From Jiangella gansuensis DSM 44835 (GTDB lineage: Bacteria > Actinomycetota > Actinomycetes > Jiangellales > Jiangellaceae): a DNA stretch of 64,000 bases. Where the stretch lies: the NCBI RefSeq assembly GCF_000515395.1, contig NZ_KI911782.1, forward strand, positions 186,001 through 250,000, written 5' to 3'. Position 1 is the stretch's first letter. The number at the start of each line of letters is the position of its first letter. A program made the translations under genes and the position numbers. Under the pieces are notes generated by a model. That model was not told the DNA's origin, ran no database searches, and saw only the letters and a list, made by a program, of their open reading frames with translations. This document shows, piece after piece, positions 50,962 through 59,396 of this stretch.

Positions 50962-51010
50962 CCACCGGGGACGGGTGACAGGCCTAGGAAACCAACCCCG
51001 TCCCCGGTGG
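50962..51010. repeat. 14-bp perfect inverted repeat inside the element operon
   Basis: CCACCGGGGACGGG (50962-50975) and its exact reverse complement (50997-51010) flank a 21-nt loop. It may be a terminator, an attenuator or part of a replication origin. Confidence 0.65.
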
Positions 51011-51044
51011 CCCCAATCAACACCCCCGAACGGAGGGGATTGGT

Positions 51045-51209
51045 GTGTCCCAACCTACCTCGTGGCGACTCCCGCTCGCCGTATACGCGCTCGTCGCCGT
51101 CGTGTTGCTGGTCGCCGTGCCGTGGATGATCGCGTCCGTCGATGCCGAGCTGGACCGCACCTTCGAGCACGAAACGCCAGCGGTCGATCGGTGCGGTGAG
51201 CGGGCATGA
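51045..51209 (+). CDS. Small single-helix membrane protein
   Basis: The protein has 54 residues from GTG 51045, preceded by CGGAGGGG. One membrane helix (about residues 9-31: PLAVYALVAVVLLVAVPWMI) is followed by a short acidic tail. The stop overlaps the ATG of the next gene by 3 bp. Small membrane proteins of unknown role are common in AICE transfer operons. Confidence 0.6.
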   Translation: MSQPTSWRLPLAVYALVAVVLLVAVPWMIASVDAELDRTFEHETPAVDRCGERA

Positions 51210-51391
51210 ACGGCGATCCGGTCCTGTTCGGCCTGCTGCCGCACGACGTCACCGCGGCGGCGTACCTGTTCCGCTGCCTGGTCTGCGGCCGCGCCCGCGC
51301 CCACGAGCCTGAGACGCCGTGCGACGGCTGCGCCAAACCCGCCCGCCGGCCCACGGGCACACCACGGCGACGAGCGAGGGCCGCGACGTGA
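51206..51391 (+). CDS. Small Cys-rich protein (zinc ribbon-like)
   Basis: The protein has 61 residues. Two pairs of cysteines (CLVCG at about 24-28 and CDGC at about 39-42) suggest a zinc ribbon. The basic C-terminus could contact nucleic acid. Start and stop overlap the neighbouring genes (ATGA and GTGA), so it belongs to a tightly coupled operon. No family is recognised. Confidence 0.6.
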   Translation: MNGDPVLFGLLPHDVTAAAYLFRCLVCGRARAHEPETPCDGCAKPARRPTGTPRRRARAAT

Positions 51392-51546
51392 TCCCGGTGC
51401 TGGTGCGCTGCTCGCGCTGCCCGCGCCTGGTCAAGGTGGCTGAAGCGTGGTTCTACCCCGTCACCGGCGAACGGCTGTGCCCCAGCTGCCACGCGACCGC
51501 GCACGCCCGCCACGTGGCCATGACGACTTCCGCACCTCCGAGGTGA
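51388..51546 (+). CDS. Small Cys-rich protein (zinc ribbon-like)
   Basis: The protein has 52 residues from GTG 51388, which overlaps the previous stop by 4 bp. Cysteine pairs CSRC and CPSC, about 22 residues apart, and a later HARH are consistent with a zinc-binding fold. It is the second of two adjacent mini zinc-ribbon genes in this operon. Function unknown. Confidence 0.58.
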   Translation: MIPVLVRCSRCPRLVKVAEAWFYPVTGERLCPSCHATAHARHVAMTTSAPPR

Positions 51547-51617
51547 TCTCCGATGCAACGAACCAACCTGACGACGCCTGAGCCAGGCGTCCTGAGCCCG
51601 GCCGGGTGGTGTGCGCG

Positions 51618-53044
51618 ATGACCTGGCTGCTGAAGCTCGTGACCGGCGTGTGGCTGCTCCAGCTGGCGTGGCGGTTCAAGGGCATTCTGACCGTCGGGGT
51701 ACTGGCGGTGTTCATGGTCGCCGCCTACGGGTGGGCCGGCCTGCTGCTTGTGCTGGCGGGTCCGCCGCTGCTCGCCGTCGTGTGGCGGTGGGTGCACCCG
51801 TGGTCGTACTGGCGGTTCGTCGGCTGGCTGATGGCCCGGCACCGCCTCCGGACGACCTATGAGCTGCGCTGGGCCGAGGTCATGCAGTCCTGCGGCCTGC
51901 ACCGCCCGATCCCGGCCGTCCCCGCGAGTACGCGACACCTCGGCTCGTGCGGGTGAGCGAAAGCGCGGTCGGTGACGTCCTGCGGGTGCGGCTGCTCACC
52001 GGGCAGCAGCCGGGCGACTTCGAACGCCAGGCGCCCGAACTCGCCCACGCCCTCGGCTCGCCTCTGGTGCGGGTGACCTCGGCCGGTCCCGGCCTGGTCG
52101 AACTCACGCTGGTTGAACGCGACGTTCTGGCCGAACCGGTCGAGCTGGATGACGTCGAGCCGGTGACCGATCTCCGGGCGGTGCGGTTCGCGGTCGGTGA
52201 GGACGGGCAGTGGCGGACCCGCGACTACGCCAACATCGCCGCCGAAGTTGGCGGTGGCGTCCCGGGCTCCGGGAAGACAGCCGGCGAAACGAGCCTGGCG
52301 TGCGGGCTGATCCAGAACCCGGCCGTCCAATACGTCGTGATCGACGGCAAGGGCGGCGAGGACTGGTCCTGGATCGCCCCACGCGCCGCCGCCTACACCA
52401 ACGAGGACGAAGACCTGAGCGCCGTCCTCGAGCTGGTCGAGTCCGTGCACCAGCTCATGCGCGCGAGGTTGAAGACGCAGAAGACCGTCCGTGGGCAGGC
52501 GAACTTCTGGAACCTCCCACTCGACCCGGCACACCCGGTGATCTTCCTCGTGGTCGACGAGGTCCAGACGTTCACCGACCAGAAGGCCATGGACAAGGAC
52601 ACCAAGACGGTCGCAGCCACGATCACGGCCCGGCTGTCGGCGCTGGTGAAGAAGGGCCGCTCGGCCGGGATCATCACGCGGCTACTGACGCAGAAGCCCA
52701 CCTCGGATGCGATCCCGACCGCGATCCGCGACAACGCCTCCGTGCGCACCGCCTGGCGGGTGCTGTCCGACGACGCCGCCGAAGCCATCCTCGGACCCGT
52801 CGTCCGCGGCTCCGCCGTGACTCCGGTCGACATCCCCGTCGGCATGCCCGGTGTCGCCGTGGTCGCCACCGCCGGCGGACAGCTCGAACGCGTCCGGTTC
52901 CCCTACGTCGACGAGCACACCGCCGAACAAATCGCCAACCGCACCGCACACCTGCGCCGCGACCTGGCCGACCTCACCGGCCCCACAGCCGACGACGAGG
53001 CGCCTGCGGACGAGGCCGCGAGTGAGCAGGAGGCGACGGCATGA
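51618..53044 (+). pseudogene. FtsK/SpoIIIE-type translocase (TraB-like), split by a frameshift
   Basis: Two frames together make one FtsK-like protein of about 475 residues. The first (51618-51956) gives two membrane helices, HPWSYWRFVGWL and CGLHRPIP. The second, open from before 51947 to 53044, continues as REYATPRLVRV, then LLTGQQPGDFERQAPELAHA, Walker A GVPGSGKT and Walker B VIFLVVDEVQ. The joint lies at about 51911-51917 (CCCGGCC), where one missing C would restore the frame. AICE TraB proteins move double-stranded DNA between cells. GTG 51947 could still allow a membrane-less product of 365 residues. Overlaps repSA by 4 bp. Confidence 0.78.
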
Positions 53045-54588
53045 CGGCCCTGCCCGACGACGCGACGATGCGCGAGCTCGCGGCCAGTGAGCGGGTCTGC
53101 GTGCGGCCGATCCTGCAACGGGTCACCGACACCCTCACCGGCACCGTGCGGACCGTCGTCCTGCCCTGTGGCGCCACCCGCGCGAAGGTGTGCCCCTCGT
53201 GCGCGGACGCTGCCCGCCGGCTGCGGATCCAGCAGTGCCGCGAAGGTTGGCACCTCGCCGACGACCCACCCAAGCCAGTACCGGAACCCGGCGAGGGTGC
53301 AGAGAACGACGCCGTCGACCAGGCCGACGAGGACGACGACGAGACCGGTCGTCGCGTGCGGTCGACCAGGCGGCGGCAAGACGCCCCCGATCTTCCGCGG
53401 CTGGCGGTGTCGGACACGACGGTCGGGCGCGTGTTCGAGGCACCGGACGGGAAGACGTATCGGCCGTCGATGTTCGTCACGCTGACCCTGCCGTCGTACG
53501 GGCGCGTCACTAGCGAGGGTGTGCCGGTTGACCCGGCCCGATATGACTACCGGCGGGCGGCGCTGGATGCGATGCACTTCCCGAAGCTGGTGGACCGGTT
53601 CTGGCAGAACCTCCGCCGCGCCACCGGCTACTCAGTGCAGTACTTCGCCACCGTCGAACCCCAACGCCGCCTCGCCCCGCACCTGCACGCCGCCATCCGC
53701 GGCGCCATCCCGCGCAAGCTCCTGCGTCAGGTGGTCGCGGCGACCTACCACCAGGTGTGGTGGCCACAGCTCGACGAACCCGTCTACACCGACGTGCTGC
53801 CGGTGTGGGACGAGCTGGCGCAGGCCTACGCCGACCCGACCACCGGTGCCGTCCTGCCGACATGGGACGAAGCGCTGGACGCCATCGACGACGACCCGTC
53901 CGCCGTGCCGGCACACGTGATCCGCGCCGGGTCGCAGGTCGACATCCAGGGCGTCATCGCGGGCACGCCGCTTGCGGACCGCGTCATCGGCTACCTGACG
54001 AAGTACCTCACGAAGTCGATCAGCGACCCACTCCACGACGACGCCGACGGCGAGGCACCCGTCTCGATGGCACGCAGAGCGCATATAGATCGGCTCGCCG
54101 AAGAGGTCCGTTGGCTGCCGTGCTCGCCGACGTGTGCGAACTGGCTCCGTTACGGCGTGCAGCCCAAGGACGCGAGAGGTGGCATGGAGCCTGGCCGCTG
54201 CGGGTCCAAGGCGCACGACCGGGACCACCTCGGCCTCGGCGGCCGGCGCGTCCTCGTGTCCCGCCGCTGGACCGGCAAGACCCTCGACGAGCACCGGGCC
54301 GACCGTGCCGCCGTCGTGAAAGCGGTCCTCGCCGAAGCGGGCGTGGAAATGGACGACCACGACGAGCTTTCGGCAACCGCCACCCGGCCCGACGGGCTGC
54401 CTCGGTTCGTGTGGACCACGACCAAGCCCGGCGACCTCGACGCACCGACCTACGCCCGGCTCATCGCACACGCCATCGCGCAGAAACACCGCTGGCGAAC
54501 CCAGTACGAGGACGCGAAGACCCGCGCCGGACCTGCGGCGCTCGGTCTTTCGGCAACTGCAAGGCCTGCCGCTGCCCCGGCGGCGTGA
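53041..54588 (+). CDS. RepSA-like rolling-circle replication initiator
   Basis: The protein has 515 residues. The HUH motif is at residues 214-216 (LAPHLHAAIRG), preceded by FVTLTLPSYG (145-154) and followed near residue 320 by the conserved YLTKYLTK. Cysteines at 43, 51, 54 and 66 may bind zinc. This pattern is that of RepSA of pSAM2 and related AICE initiators, which nick the origin and start rolling-circle replication after excision. The Asp/Glu-rich segment at 85-105 is a linker. It overlaps the translocase gene by 4 bp and is followed by xis and int. Confidence 0.9.
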   Translation: MTALPDDATMRELAASERVCVRPILQRVTDTLTGTVRTVVLPCGATRAKVCPSCADAARRLRIQQCREGWHLADDPPKPVPEPGEGAENDAVDQADEDDDETGRRVRSTRRRQDAPDLPRLAVSDTTVGRVFEAPDGKTYRPSMFVTLTLPSYGRVTSEGVPVDPARYDYRRAALDAMHFPKLVDRFWQNLRRATGYSVQYFATVEPQRRLAPHLHAAIRGAIPRKLLRQVVAATYHQVWWPQLDEPVYTDVLPVWDELAQAYADPTTGAVLPTWDEALDAIDDDPSAVPAHVIRAGSQVDIQGVIAGTPLADRVIGYLTKYLTKSISDPLHDDADGEAPVSMARRAHIDRLAEEVRWLPCSPTCANWLRYGVQPKDARGGMEPGRCGSKAHDRDHLGLGGRRVLVSRRWTGKTLDEHRADRAAVVKAVLAEAGVEMDDHDELSATATRPDGLPRFVWTTTKPGDLDAPTYARLIAHAIAQKHRWRTQYEDAKTRAGPAALGLSATARPAAAPAA

Positions 54589-54607
54589 CATGGAAGGAAC
54601 AGTCCGC

Positions 54608-54838
54608 ATGAACGACGACGAGACGCTGATCGCCCTCCGATCAGCCGGTGACGTCCTGACCATCGAGGAAGCCGCACGCTATCTGCGTATCGGCCGGACC
54701 ACGATGTATGCGCTGGTCATGAGTGGAGAGATCCGCTCCATCAAGATCGGGTACCTCCGTCGCGTGCCGGTCGAGTGCCTGCGCGAGTACGTCGCCGACC
54801 AGCTGCGCCAGGCTCAGGCCGCGGGACAGGTGGCGTGA
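54608..54838 (+). CDS. xis: Excisionase (HTH_17/MerR-like)
   Basis: The protein has 76 residues. DVLTIEEAARYLRIGRTTMY and the later IKIGYLRRVPVECLREYV are typical for the excisionase-type winged helix. ATG 54608 follows GGAAGGA; an upstream in-frame ATG at 54590 is an alternative. Its stop overlaps the int start (TGATG), so the two are translationally coupled. It directs the integrase toward excision. Confidence 0.9.
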   Translation: MNDDETLIALRSAGDVLTIEEAARYLRIGRTTMYALVMSGEIRSIKIGYLRRVPVECLREYVADQLRQAQAAGQVA

Positions 54839-56085
54839 TGGCTACCCGCAGACCCAACGGCGCGTCGAGCATCTACCTGGGTAAGGACGGCGACTGGCAT
54901 GGCCGGGTCACCGTCGGCATCAAGGACGACGGCTCGCCGGACCGTCGGCACGTGCAACGCAAGACCGAAGCCGAGGTCATCGCCGCGGTGCGCAAGCTCG
55001 AACGCGACCGCGACGCCGGAGCCGTCCGCAGGGCCGGCCAGCGATGGACGGTGGAGAGCTGGCTCATGCACTGGATCGAGAACATCGCCGTCCCGCCCGC
55101 GATCAGCGACTACACGCACGACGGATATCGCCGGGACATCAAGGTCCACCTCGTGCCCTGCGTCGGAAAGCACCGCCTCGAACGCTTGCAACCCGAGCAC
55201 CTGGAGAAGCTGTACGCGGCCATGCAGAAGGAGAAGGGCCGTAGCGCGGGCACGGCTCACCACGTGCATCGGACGATCCGGGCAGCGTTGAACGAAGCCG
55301 TGCGGCGCAAGTACCTGACATCGAACCCGGCCACCCAGGCGAAGGCTCCGAACGTCCAAGAGATCGAGGTCGAGCCGTACGACGTCGACGAGGTCAAGCG
55401 GCTGCTGAAGGTGGCCGGCGAGCGGCGGAACAGTGCCCGATGGGCGATCGCGCTGGCGCTCGGCCTGCGTCAAGGCGAGGCGCTGGGGTTGAAATGGTCG
55501 CATCTCGACCTGGAGACCGGGACGCTTCGGGTCCGCCGTAGCCGGCTGCGGCCGAAGTTCGCCCACGGCTGCGACGGAACATGCGGACGGCAGAAGGCTG
55601 GCGACTGCCCGCAACGCATCCAGGTGAACCCCGACACCAAGGACACTAAATCCCGTGCCGGGCGCCGCGTCGTCGGACTACCGCCGCAGCTCGTCGCCCT
55701 GCTCGAAAAGCACCGTGAGGAACAGAACGCCGAGCGGGTGGCCGCAGGTGAGGCGTGGAAGGACGAGGGCTGGGTGTTCGCGAAGCCCAACGGGACCGCG
55801 CTCGCCCCGGCGACCGACTATCACGAGTGGAAGCGGCTCCTGAAGGCCGCCGGCGTCCGTGACGGTCGCCTGCACGATGCCCGGCATACGGCGTCGACCG
55901 TCCTGCTGATCCTCGGCGTGCCTGAGCGCACGGTCATGTCCATCATGGGATGGTCGTCGACAGCGATGGCGGCCCGATACCAGCACGTCACCGACCCGAT
56001 CCGCCGCGCGGTCGCGCAGCAGGTCGACGGGCTGTTGTGGGCCGACCAGGACGACGACAAGAAGGCCGACGGCGAAGGCAAATGA
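54838..56085 (+). CDS. int: Tyrosine site-specific integrase
   Basis: The protein has 415 residues. The catalytic residues are visible: R211 (LGLRQGEALGL), H346 and R349 (LHDARHTAS), W372 and Y381 (AARYQHV). An N-terminal AP2-like arm-binding domain (about 1-60) and a SAM-like core domain (70-165) precede it. A Cys cluster (C245, C249, C257) in an insertion may bind zinc. Its stop codon lies inside the 21-bp arm-type repeat, and attR is 75 bp downstream. It integrates the element in tRNA-Ser(GGA). Confidence 0.93.
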   Translation: MATRRPNGASSIYLGKDGDWHGRVTVGIKDDGSPDRRHVQRKTEAEVIAAVRKLERDRDAGAVRRAGQRWTVESWLMHWIENIAVPPAISDYTHDGYRRDIKVHLVPCVGKHRLERLQPEHLEKLYAAMQKEKGRSAGTAHHVHRTIRAALNEAVRRKYLTSNPATQAKAPNVQEIEVEPYDVDEVKRLLKVAGERRNSARWAIALALGLRQGEALGLKWSHLDLETGTLRVRRSRLRPKFAHGCDGTCGRQKAGDCPQRIQVNPDTKDTKSRAGRRVVGLPPQLVALLEKHREEQNAERVAAGEAWKDEGWVFAKPNGTALAPATDYHEWKRLLKAAGVRDGRLHDARHTASTVLLILGVPERTVMSIMGWSSTAMAARYQHVTDPIRRAVAQQVDGLLWADQDDDKKADGEGK

Positions 56086-56101
56086 GACGAGAACTGAGAC
56101 G
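56081..56101. repeat. Right arm-type repeat overlapping the int stop
   Basis: Identical to 40069-40089, with TGAGAC-N6-TGAGAC. The int stop codon TGA is the first base triplet of the first TGAGAC. Distance to attR is 59 bp. Confidence 0.6.
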
Positions 56102-56109
56102 AGCGGCCC

Positions 56110-56142
56110 CACCGACCCGACCTCGCTTGAGGCCGGTCGGTG
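56110..56142. terminator. Element-borne terminator between int and tRNA-Ser
   Basis: CACCGACC (56110-56117) pairs with GGTCGGTG (56135-56142), with an inner CCTC/GAGG stem. It lies just 3' of the reconstituted tRNA on the minus strand, and so probably replaces the terminator left behind at 39876. Confidence 0.6.
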
Positions 56143-56160
56143 CGTCTGCCCTGGTGAGCG

Positions 56161-56218
56161 TGGCGGAGGATAGGGGATTCGAACCCCTGAGGGATTGCTC
56201 CCAACACGCTTTCCAAGC
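56161..56218 (-). other. attR core
   Basis: This 58-bp copy, supplied by the element, restores the 3' part of tRNA-Ser(GGA) including its encoded CCA. It is identical to attL. Confidence 0.93.
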
Positions 56219-56248
56219 GTGCGCCCTAGGCCACTAGGCGAATCCTCC
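56161..56248 (-). tRNA. tRNA-Ser (anticodon GGA), reconstituted by the element
   Basis: GGAGGAT (56248-56242 on the minus strand) pairs with ATCCTCC, followed by G and an encoded CCA. The anticodon loop reads TTGGAAA and the variable arm is long, as in tRNA-Ser. The 5' part is chromosomal and the 3' part lies in attR. Confidence 0.95.
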
Positions 56249-56329
56249 GCCGGAGAGGTTATCCGACGACGGGGTCCGCGTCGAAATCGGCCGGTCGTGG
56301 CCGGGTGTGGTTCGTCGCCTCGAAGCACG

Positions 56330-56335
56330 TACACT
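56330..56335 (+). promoter_or_regulatory. Likely -10 box of the SRP RNA gene
   Basis: TACACT lies 7 nt before the first paired base of the SRP RNA. No good -35 box is seen. Confidence 0.45.
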
Positions 56336-56342
56336 GGCAGCC

Positions 56343-56430
56343 GACCCCTCGCGTGGCGGTATCCCGCCCAACTCCCCCAGGGCCGGAAGGCAGCAAGGGT
56401 AAGCGGGCTCTGCCGGGTGCGCGAGGGGTC
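56343..56430 (+). ncRNA. ffs: Signal recognition particle RNA, small bacterial type (4.5S)
   Basis: GACCCCTCGCG at the 5' end pairs with CGCGAGGGGTC at the 3' end. The apical conserved loop GGCCGGAAGGCAGCAAGG binds Ffh. A T-run follows directly (CTTTTG). Length is about 88 nt. Confidence 0.93.
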
Positions 56431-56513
56431 CTTTTGTGCCTCGTCGCGGGCCCGGTGCACGAGGTCCGGTGCTGAATGGGAATCTGTCGGTCCGGGCGGC
56501 TAGGGTTCGCAAG

Positions 56514-58757
56514 GTGTCGTCGTTAGCTCTTTACCGCACCTACCGCCCGGGCACCTTCGCCGACGTGGTGGGGCAGGAGCATGTCACGGTCCCGCTGATG
56601 CGGGCCTTGTCTAACGACCGCGTTCACCATGCCTATCTCTTCTCCGGTCCGCGCGGCTGTGGCAAGACGTCGTCGGCGCGCATCCTGGCCCGATCCCTCA
56701 ACTGCGAGCAGGGGCCGACGGCTGAGCCGTGCGGCAGTTGCCAGTCCTGTCTGGACCTCGCGCCCAACGGCCCCGGCAACATCGACGTGGTCGAGCTCGA
56801 CGCGGCCACCCACGGCCTGGTCGACGACGCCCGCGACCTGCGCGAGAAGGCGCATTTCGCGCCGGTGTCGTCGCGGTTCAAGATCTACATCATCGACGAG
56901 GCACACCAGCTCGGTCCGGGCGCGGCCAACGCGCTGCTCAAGCTGATCGAGGAGCCGCCGGCGCACCTGAAGTTCATCTTCGCCACCACCGCGCCGGACA
57001 AGATCATCGGGACCATCCGGTCCCGCACGCACCACTATCCGTTCCGGCTCATTCCCACCAAGACGCTGCAGCAGAACCTCGGCTGGATCTGCGAACAGGA
57101 GGGCGTGGCCATCGAGCCGGCGGCGCTCGCACTGGTGGCTCGGGCGGGCGCCGGGTCGGCCCGTGATTCCCAGTCCATCCTCGGCCAGCTCATCGCCGGC
57201 GCCGGCGATGACGGCGTCACCTACGAGCTCGCGGTCGCGCTGCTCGGGTTCACCGACGCGGCCATGCTCGACCAGGTGGTCGAGGCCGTCGCGGCGGGTG
57301 ACGGCCGATCGGTGTTCGGTGCGCTCGACCGGGTCATGGACGCCGGTCACGATCCGCGCCGTTTCCTGACCGACCTGCTCGAGCGGTTCCGCGACCTCAT
57401 CGTGCTGCGGGCCGCGCCCGACGCCGTCGCCGCGGGGCTGCTGGACATCCCGCCCGACCAAGCCGAGCGGATGGCCGCGCAGGCCACCCGGTTCGGCCCG
57501 AACGACCTCATCCGCCTGGCCGCCGTGGTCGACGAAGGCATCACGGCCATGAAAGGCGCCACCCCCACCCGGCTGCAGCTGGAACTGGTGTGCGCGCGGC
57601 TGCTGCTGCCCGGCGCGGACCATTCGGTCGACGGTGTCCAAGCTCGGCTGGATCGAGTCGAGCGCCGGCTCACCGGCGGCGAGCCGATCGCGACGGCCCA
57701 GCCCAGCGAGGTCGCGACACCTCCGGTCGCAGCGACGCCGCCGGCTGCAGCAGCGCCTCCGGTCGCCGCGCCGACGCCCGAGCCGGTCGCCCCGCCCACG
57801 CCCGAGCCGGTCGCCCGGCCGACGCCCGAGCCGGTCGCTCCGGCCGAGCCGCAGCCCTCAACCGGGGGCGGGCAGGAGGCGCCGTCCAGGCCGGCCGCGC
57901 CGGCGACCGTCCAACCGCCAGCCGCACCCGCTGCGTCCGCGCCGCCAGCTACGCCGGCACCGGCCGCGCCGCCGCAGCCCATCTCGGCCGCGGGCGCCTC
58001 CGGTGGGGTGGCAGACGTCCGGCGCATGTGGCCGGAGGTGCTGGTCCGCCTCAAGGAGATCAAGCGCACGCCGTGGAGCCTCATCTCGCAGGAGTCCATG
58101 GTGGCCGACGTCGCGGACGGCGTGCTGACTCTGGCGTTCCGGCAGCCGACGCTGCGCGACACGTTCGCCCGCCGCGAGGACTTCCAGGCGTGCCTGCAGC
58201 AGGCCATCAAGGACGTGTTGCTGCTCGACCTGCGCATCGAGGCCATCGTCGATCCCTCGGCCGACCCGTCGTCCAACACGCGTCAGCCGGGGGCGCCGGC
58301 GGCCAGCCCGGCCGGGCCGCCGCCCACGGCCGTCGCCGCGCCGCCGGCCGGCGACCAGCCCGCTCCCGGTCAGCCGGGGCAGCCCGCCGGTCCGAGCCAG
58401 CCTGGGCCGACTCCGCCGGCGGCTCCCGGTCCGTCCGCGAACAGCGATTCCCCGGCCGGCCCGGGCACGCCGGGTGAGCCCCCCGGTGGTCCTGGCACGC
58501 CAGGTGGCGCCGCGTCGTCCGGCCCGGTTGCCCACGGTTCCGAACCGCCGGTCAGCCGAGCCGCCGCGGCCAAGGAAGCCGCCCGGCGCAGTCAGGCCCG
58601 CGCTACCGAAGCCGCGGCCACCGCGCCGGGTCACGTCGCCGACGACGCCGACGCGGACCCGAACGACGATGATCTCCCCGACGACGGCGTCTCCCAGCGC
58701 GAGCTGCTCGAACGCACCCTCGGGGCGACCGTCATCGCCGAGATCGAAAACGAGTAG
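56514..58757 (+). CDS. dnaX: DNA polymerase III subunits gamma and tau
   Basis: The protein has 747 residues. Walker A GPRGCGKT is at 45-52; the zinc cysteines are C64, C73, C76 and C79; the Walker B region is YIIDEAHQL. A clamp-loader collar follows to about residue 380. A long Pro/Ala-rich region (with repeats of TPEPVA) then precedes a tau-type C-terminal domain (about 500-590) and a second low-complexity tail. It loads the sliding clamp. The start GTG 56514 gives the normal N-terminus ALYRTYRP. It follows the SRP RNA as in other actinobacteria. Confidence 0.95.
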   Translation: MSSLALYRTYRPGTFADVVGQEHVTVPLMRALSNDRVHHAYLFSGPRGCGKTSSARILARSLNCEQGPTAEPCGSCQSCLDLAPNGPGNIDVVELDAATHGLVDDARDLREKAHFAPVSSRFKIYIIDEAHQLGPGAANALLKLIEEPPAHLKFIFATTAPDKIIGTIRSRTHHYPFRLIPTKTLQQNLGWICEQEGVAIEPAALALVARAGAGSARDSQSILGQLIAGAGDDGVTYELAVALLGFTDAAMLDQVVEAVAAGDGRSVFGALDRVMDAGHDPRRFLTDLLERFRDLIVLRAAPDAVAAGLLDIPPDQAERMAAQATRFGPNDLIRLAAVVDEGITAMKGATPTRLQLELVCARLLLPGADHSVDGVQARLDRVERRLTGGEPIATAQPSEVATPPVAATPPAAAAPPVAAPTPEPVAPPTPEPVARPTPEPVAPAEPQPSTGGGQEAPSRPAAPATVQPPAAPAASAPPATPAPAAPPQPISAAGASGGVADVRRMWPEVLVRLKEIKRTPWSLISQESMVADVADGVLTLAFRQPTLRDTFARREDFQACLQQAIKDVLLLDLRIEAIVDPSADPSSNTRQPGAPAASPAGPPPTAVAAPPAGDQPAPGQPGQPAGPSQPGPTPPAAPGPSANSDSPAGPGTPGEPPGGPGTPGGAASSGPVAHGSEPPVSRAAAAKEAARRSQARATEAAATAPGHVADDADADPNDDDLPDDGVSQRELLERTLGATVIAEIENE

Positions 58758-58888
58758 CCGCCGCAGCCGCCCACTGCTGCCGTCGGCACGCGCAGACCTG
58801 GGAATCTCCGTCGGTGCAGTGACGTAGGCTCGCTGGTGACATCAGCCGAGTGTCCGCGACACCACCCCTGCCACGCCGAGGAGGCACC

Positions 58889-59380
58889 GTGTTTCCGCCT
58901 GGATCCGAAGGCTTCGACATGGGCCAGCTGCTGCAACAGGCTCAGCGCATGCAGGAGCAGCTCATGTCCGCCCAACAGGACCTCACCGAGGCCGAGGCCA
59001 CCGGCACGGCCGGTGGTGGCCTGGTCCGCGCGACTGTCACCGGCGCCGGTGAGCTGACCGACCTGCAGCTGGACCCGTCCGTCGTCGATCCCGAGGACGT
59101 CGAGACGCTCTCCGACCTCATCATCGCTGCCGTCCGCGACGCGCACGCGGAGATCCAGCGCACGGCGCAGGAGCAGCTCGGCTCCATCAACGCCGACGTC
59201 GCCGGTCTCCTCGGTGACGCCGGCGGCCAGGGCAACCCGCTGGCCGGCCTGTTCGGCGGTGCCGCCGGTGGGCCCGGTGGCTCCGGCGCTGCTGACGAGG
59301 CCGGCGCCATCCAGGGCTCCGTCGTCGACGATGACGACGACCGGCCCGGCAGCTCCGCGCCGTCCGGCCAGGGCACCTGA
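58889..59380 (+). CDS. YbaB/EbfC family nucleoid-associated protein
   Basis: The protein has 163 residues. [39 protein letters not shown], and [14 protein letters not shown] are the YbaB core. A Gly/Pro/Asp-rich tail follows (residues 110-163). The family binds DNA as a dimer. GTG 58889 follows GAGGAGG and gives a start just before the core. The order dnaX-ybaB-recR is conserved in bacteria. Confidence 0.9.
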   Translation: MFPPGSEGFDMGQLLQQAQRMQEQLMSAQQDLTEAEATGTAGGGLVRATVTGAGELTDLQLDPSVVDPEDVETLSDLIIAAVRDAHAEIQRTAQEQLGSINADVAGLLGDAGGQGNPLAGLFGGAAGGPGGSGAADEAGAIQGSVVDDDDDRPGSSAPSGQGT

Positions 59381-59396
59381 GCCAGAGGCGAATCCC

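Larger units (their letters stand above)
39918..56218. mobile_element. AICE-type integrated element in tRNA-Ser(GGA)
   Basis: The element lies between two identical 58-bp copies of the tRNA 3' part (39918-39975 and 56161-56218), so it is about 16.2 kb. It encodes a tyrosine integrase next to the right end, an excisionase, a RepSA-like initiator, an FtsK/TraB-type translocase, a KorSA-like GntR protein and a Pra-like protein, the set that defines pSAM2-like actinomycete integrative and conjugative elements. It also carries a toxin-antitoxin pair and a low-G+C cargo. Two damaged backbone genes suggest that it may no longer transfer. Confidence 0.92.

Noticed and set aside
57647-58660. Repetitive Pro/Ala segments of dnaX as a possible insertion or recombination hotspot
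   Set aside because: Low-complexity linkers of this kind are normal in actinobacterial tau subunits.
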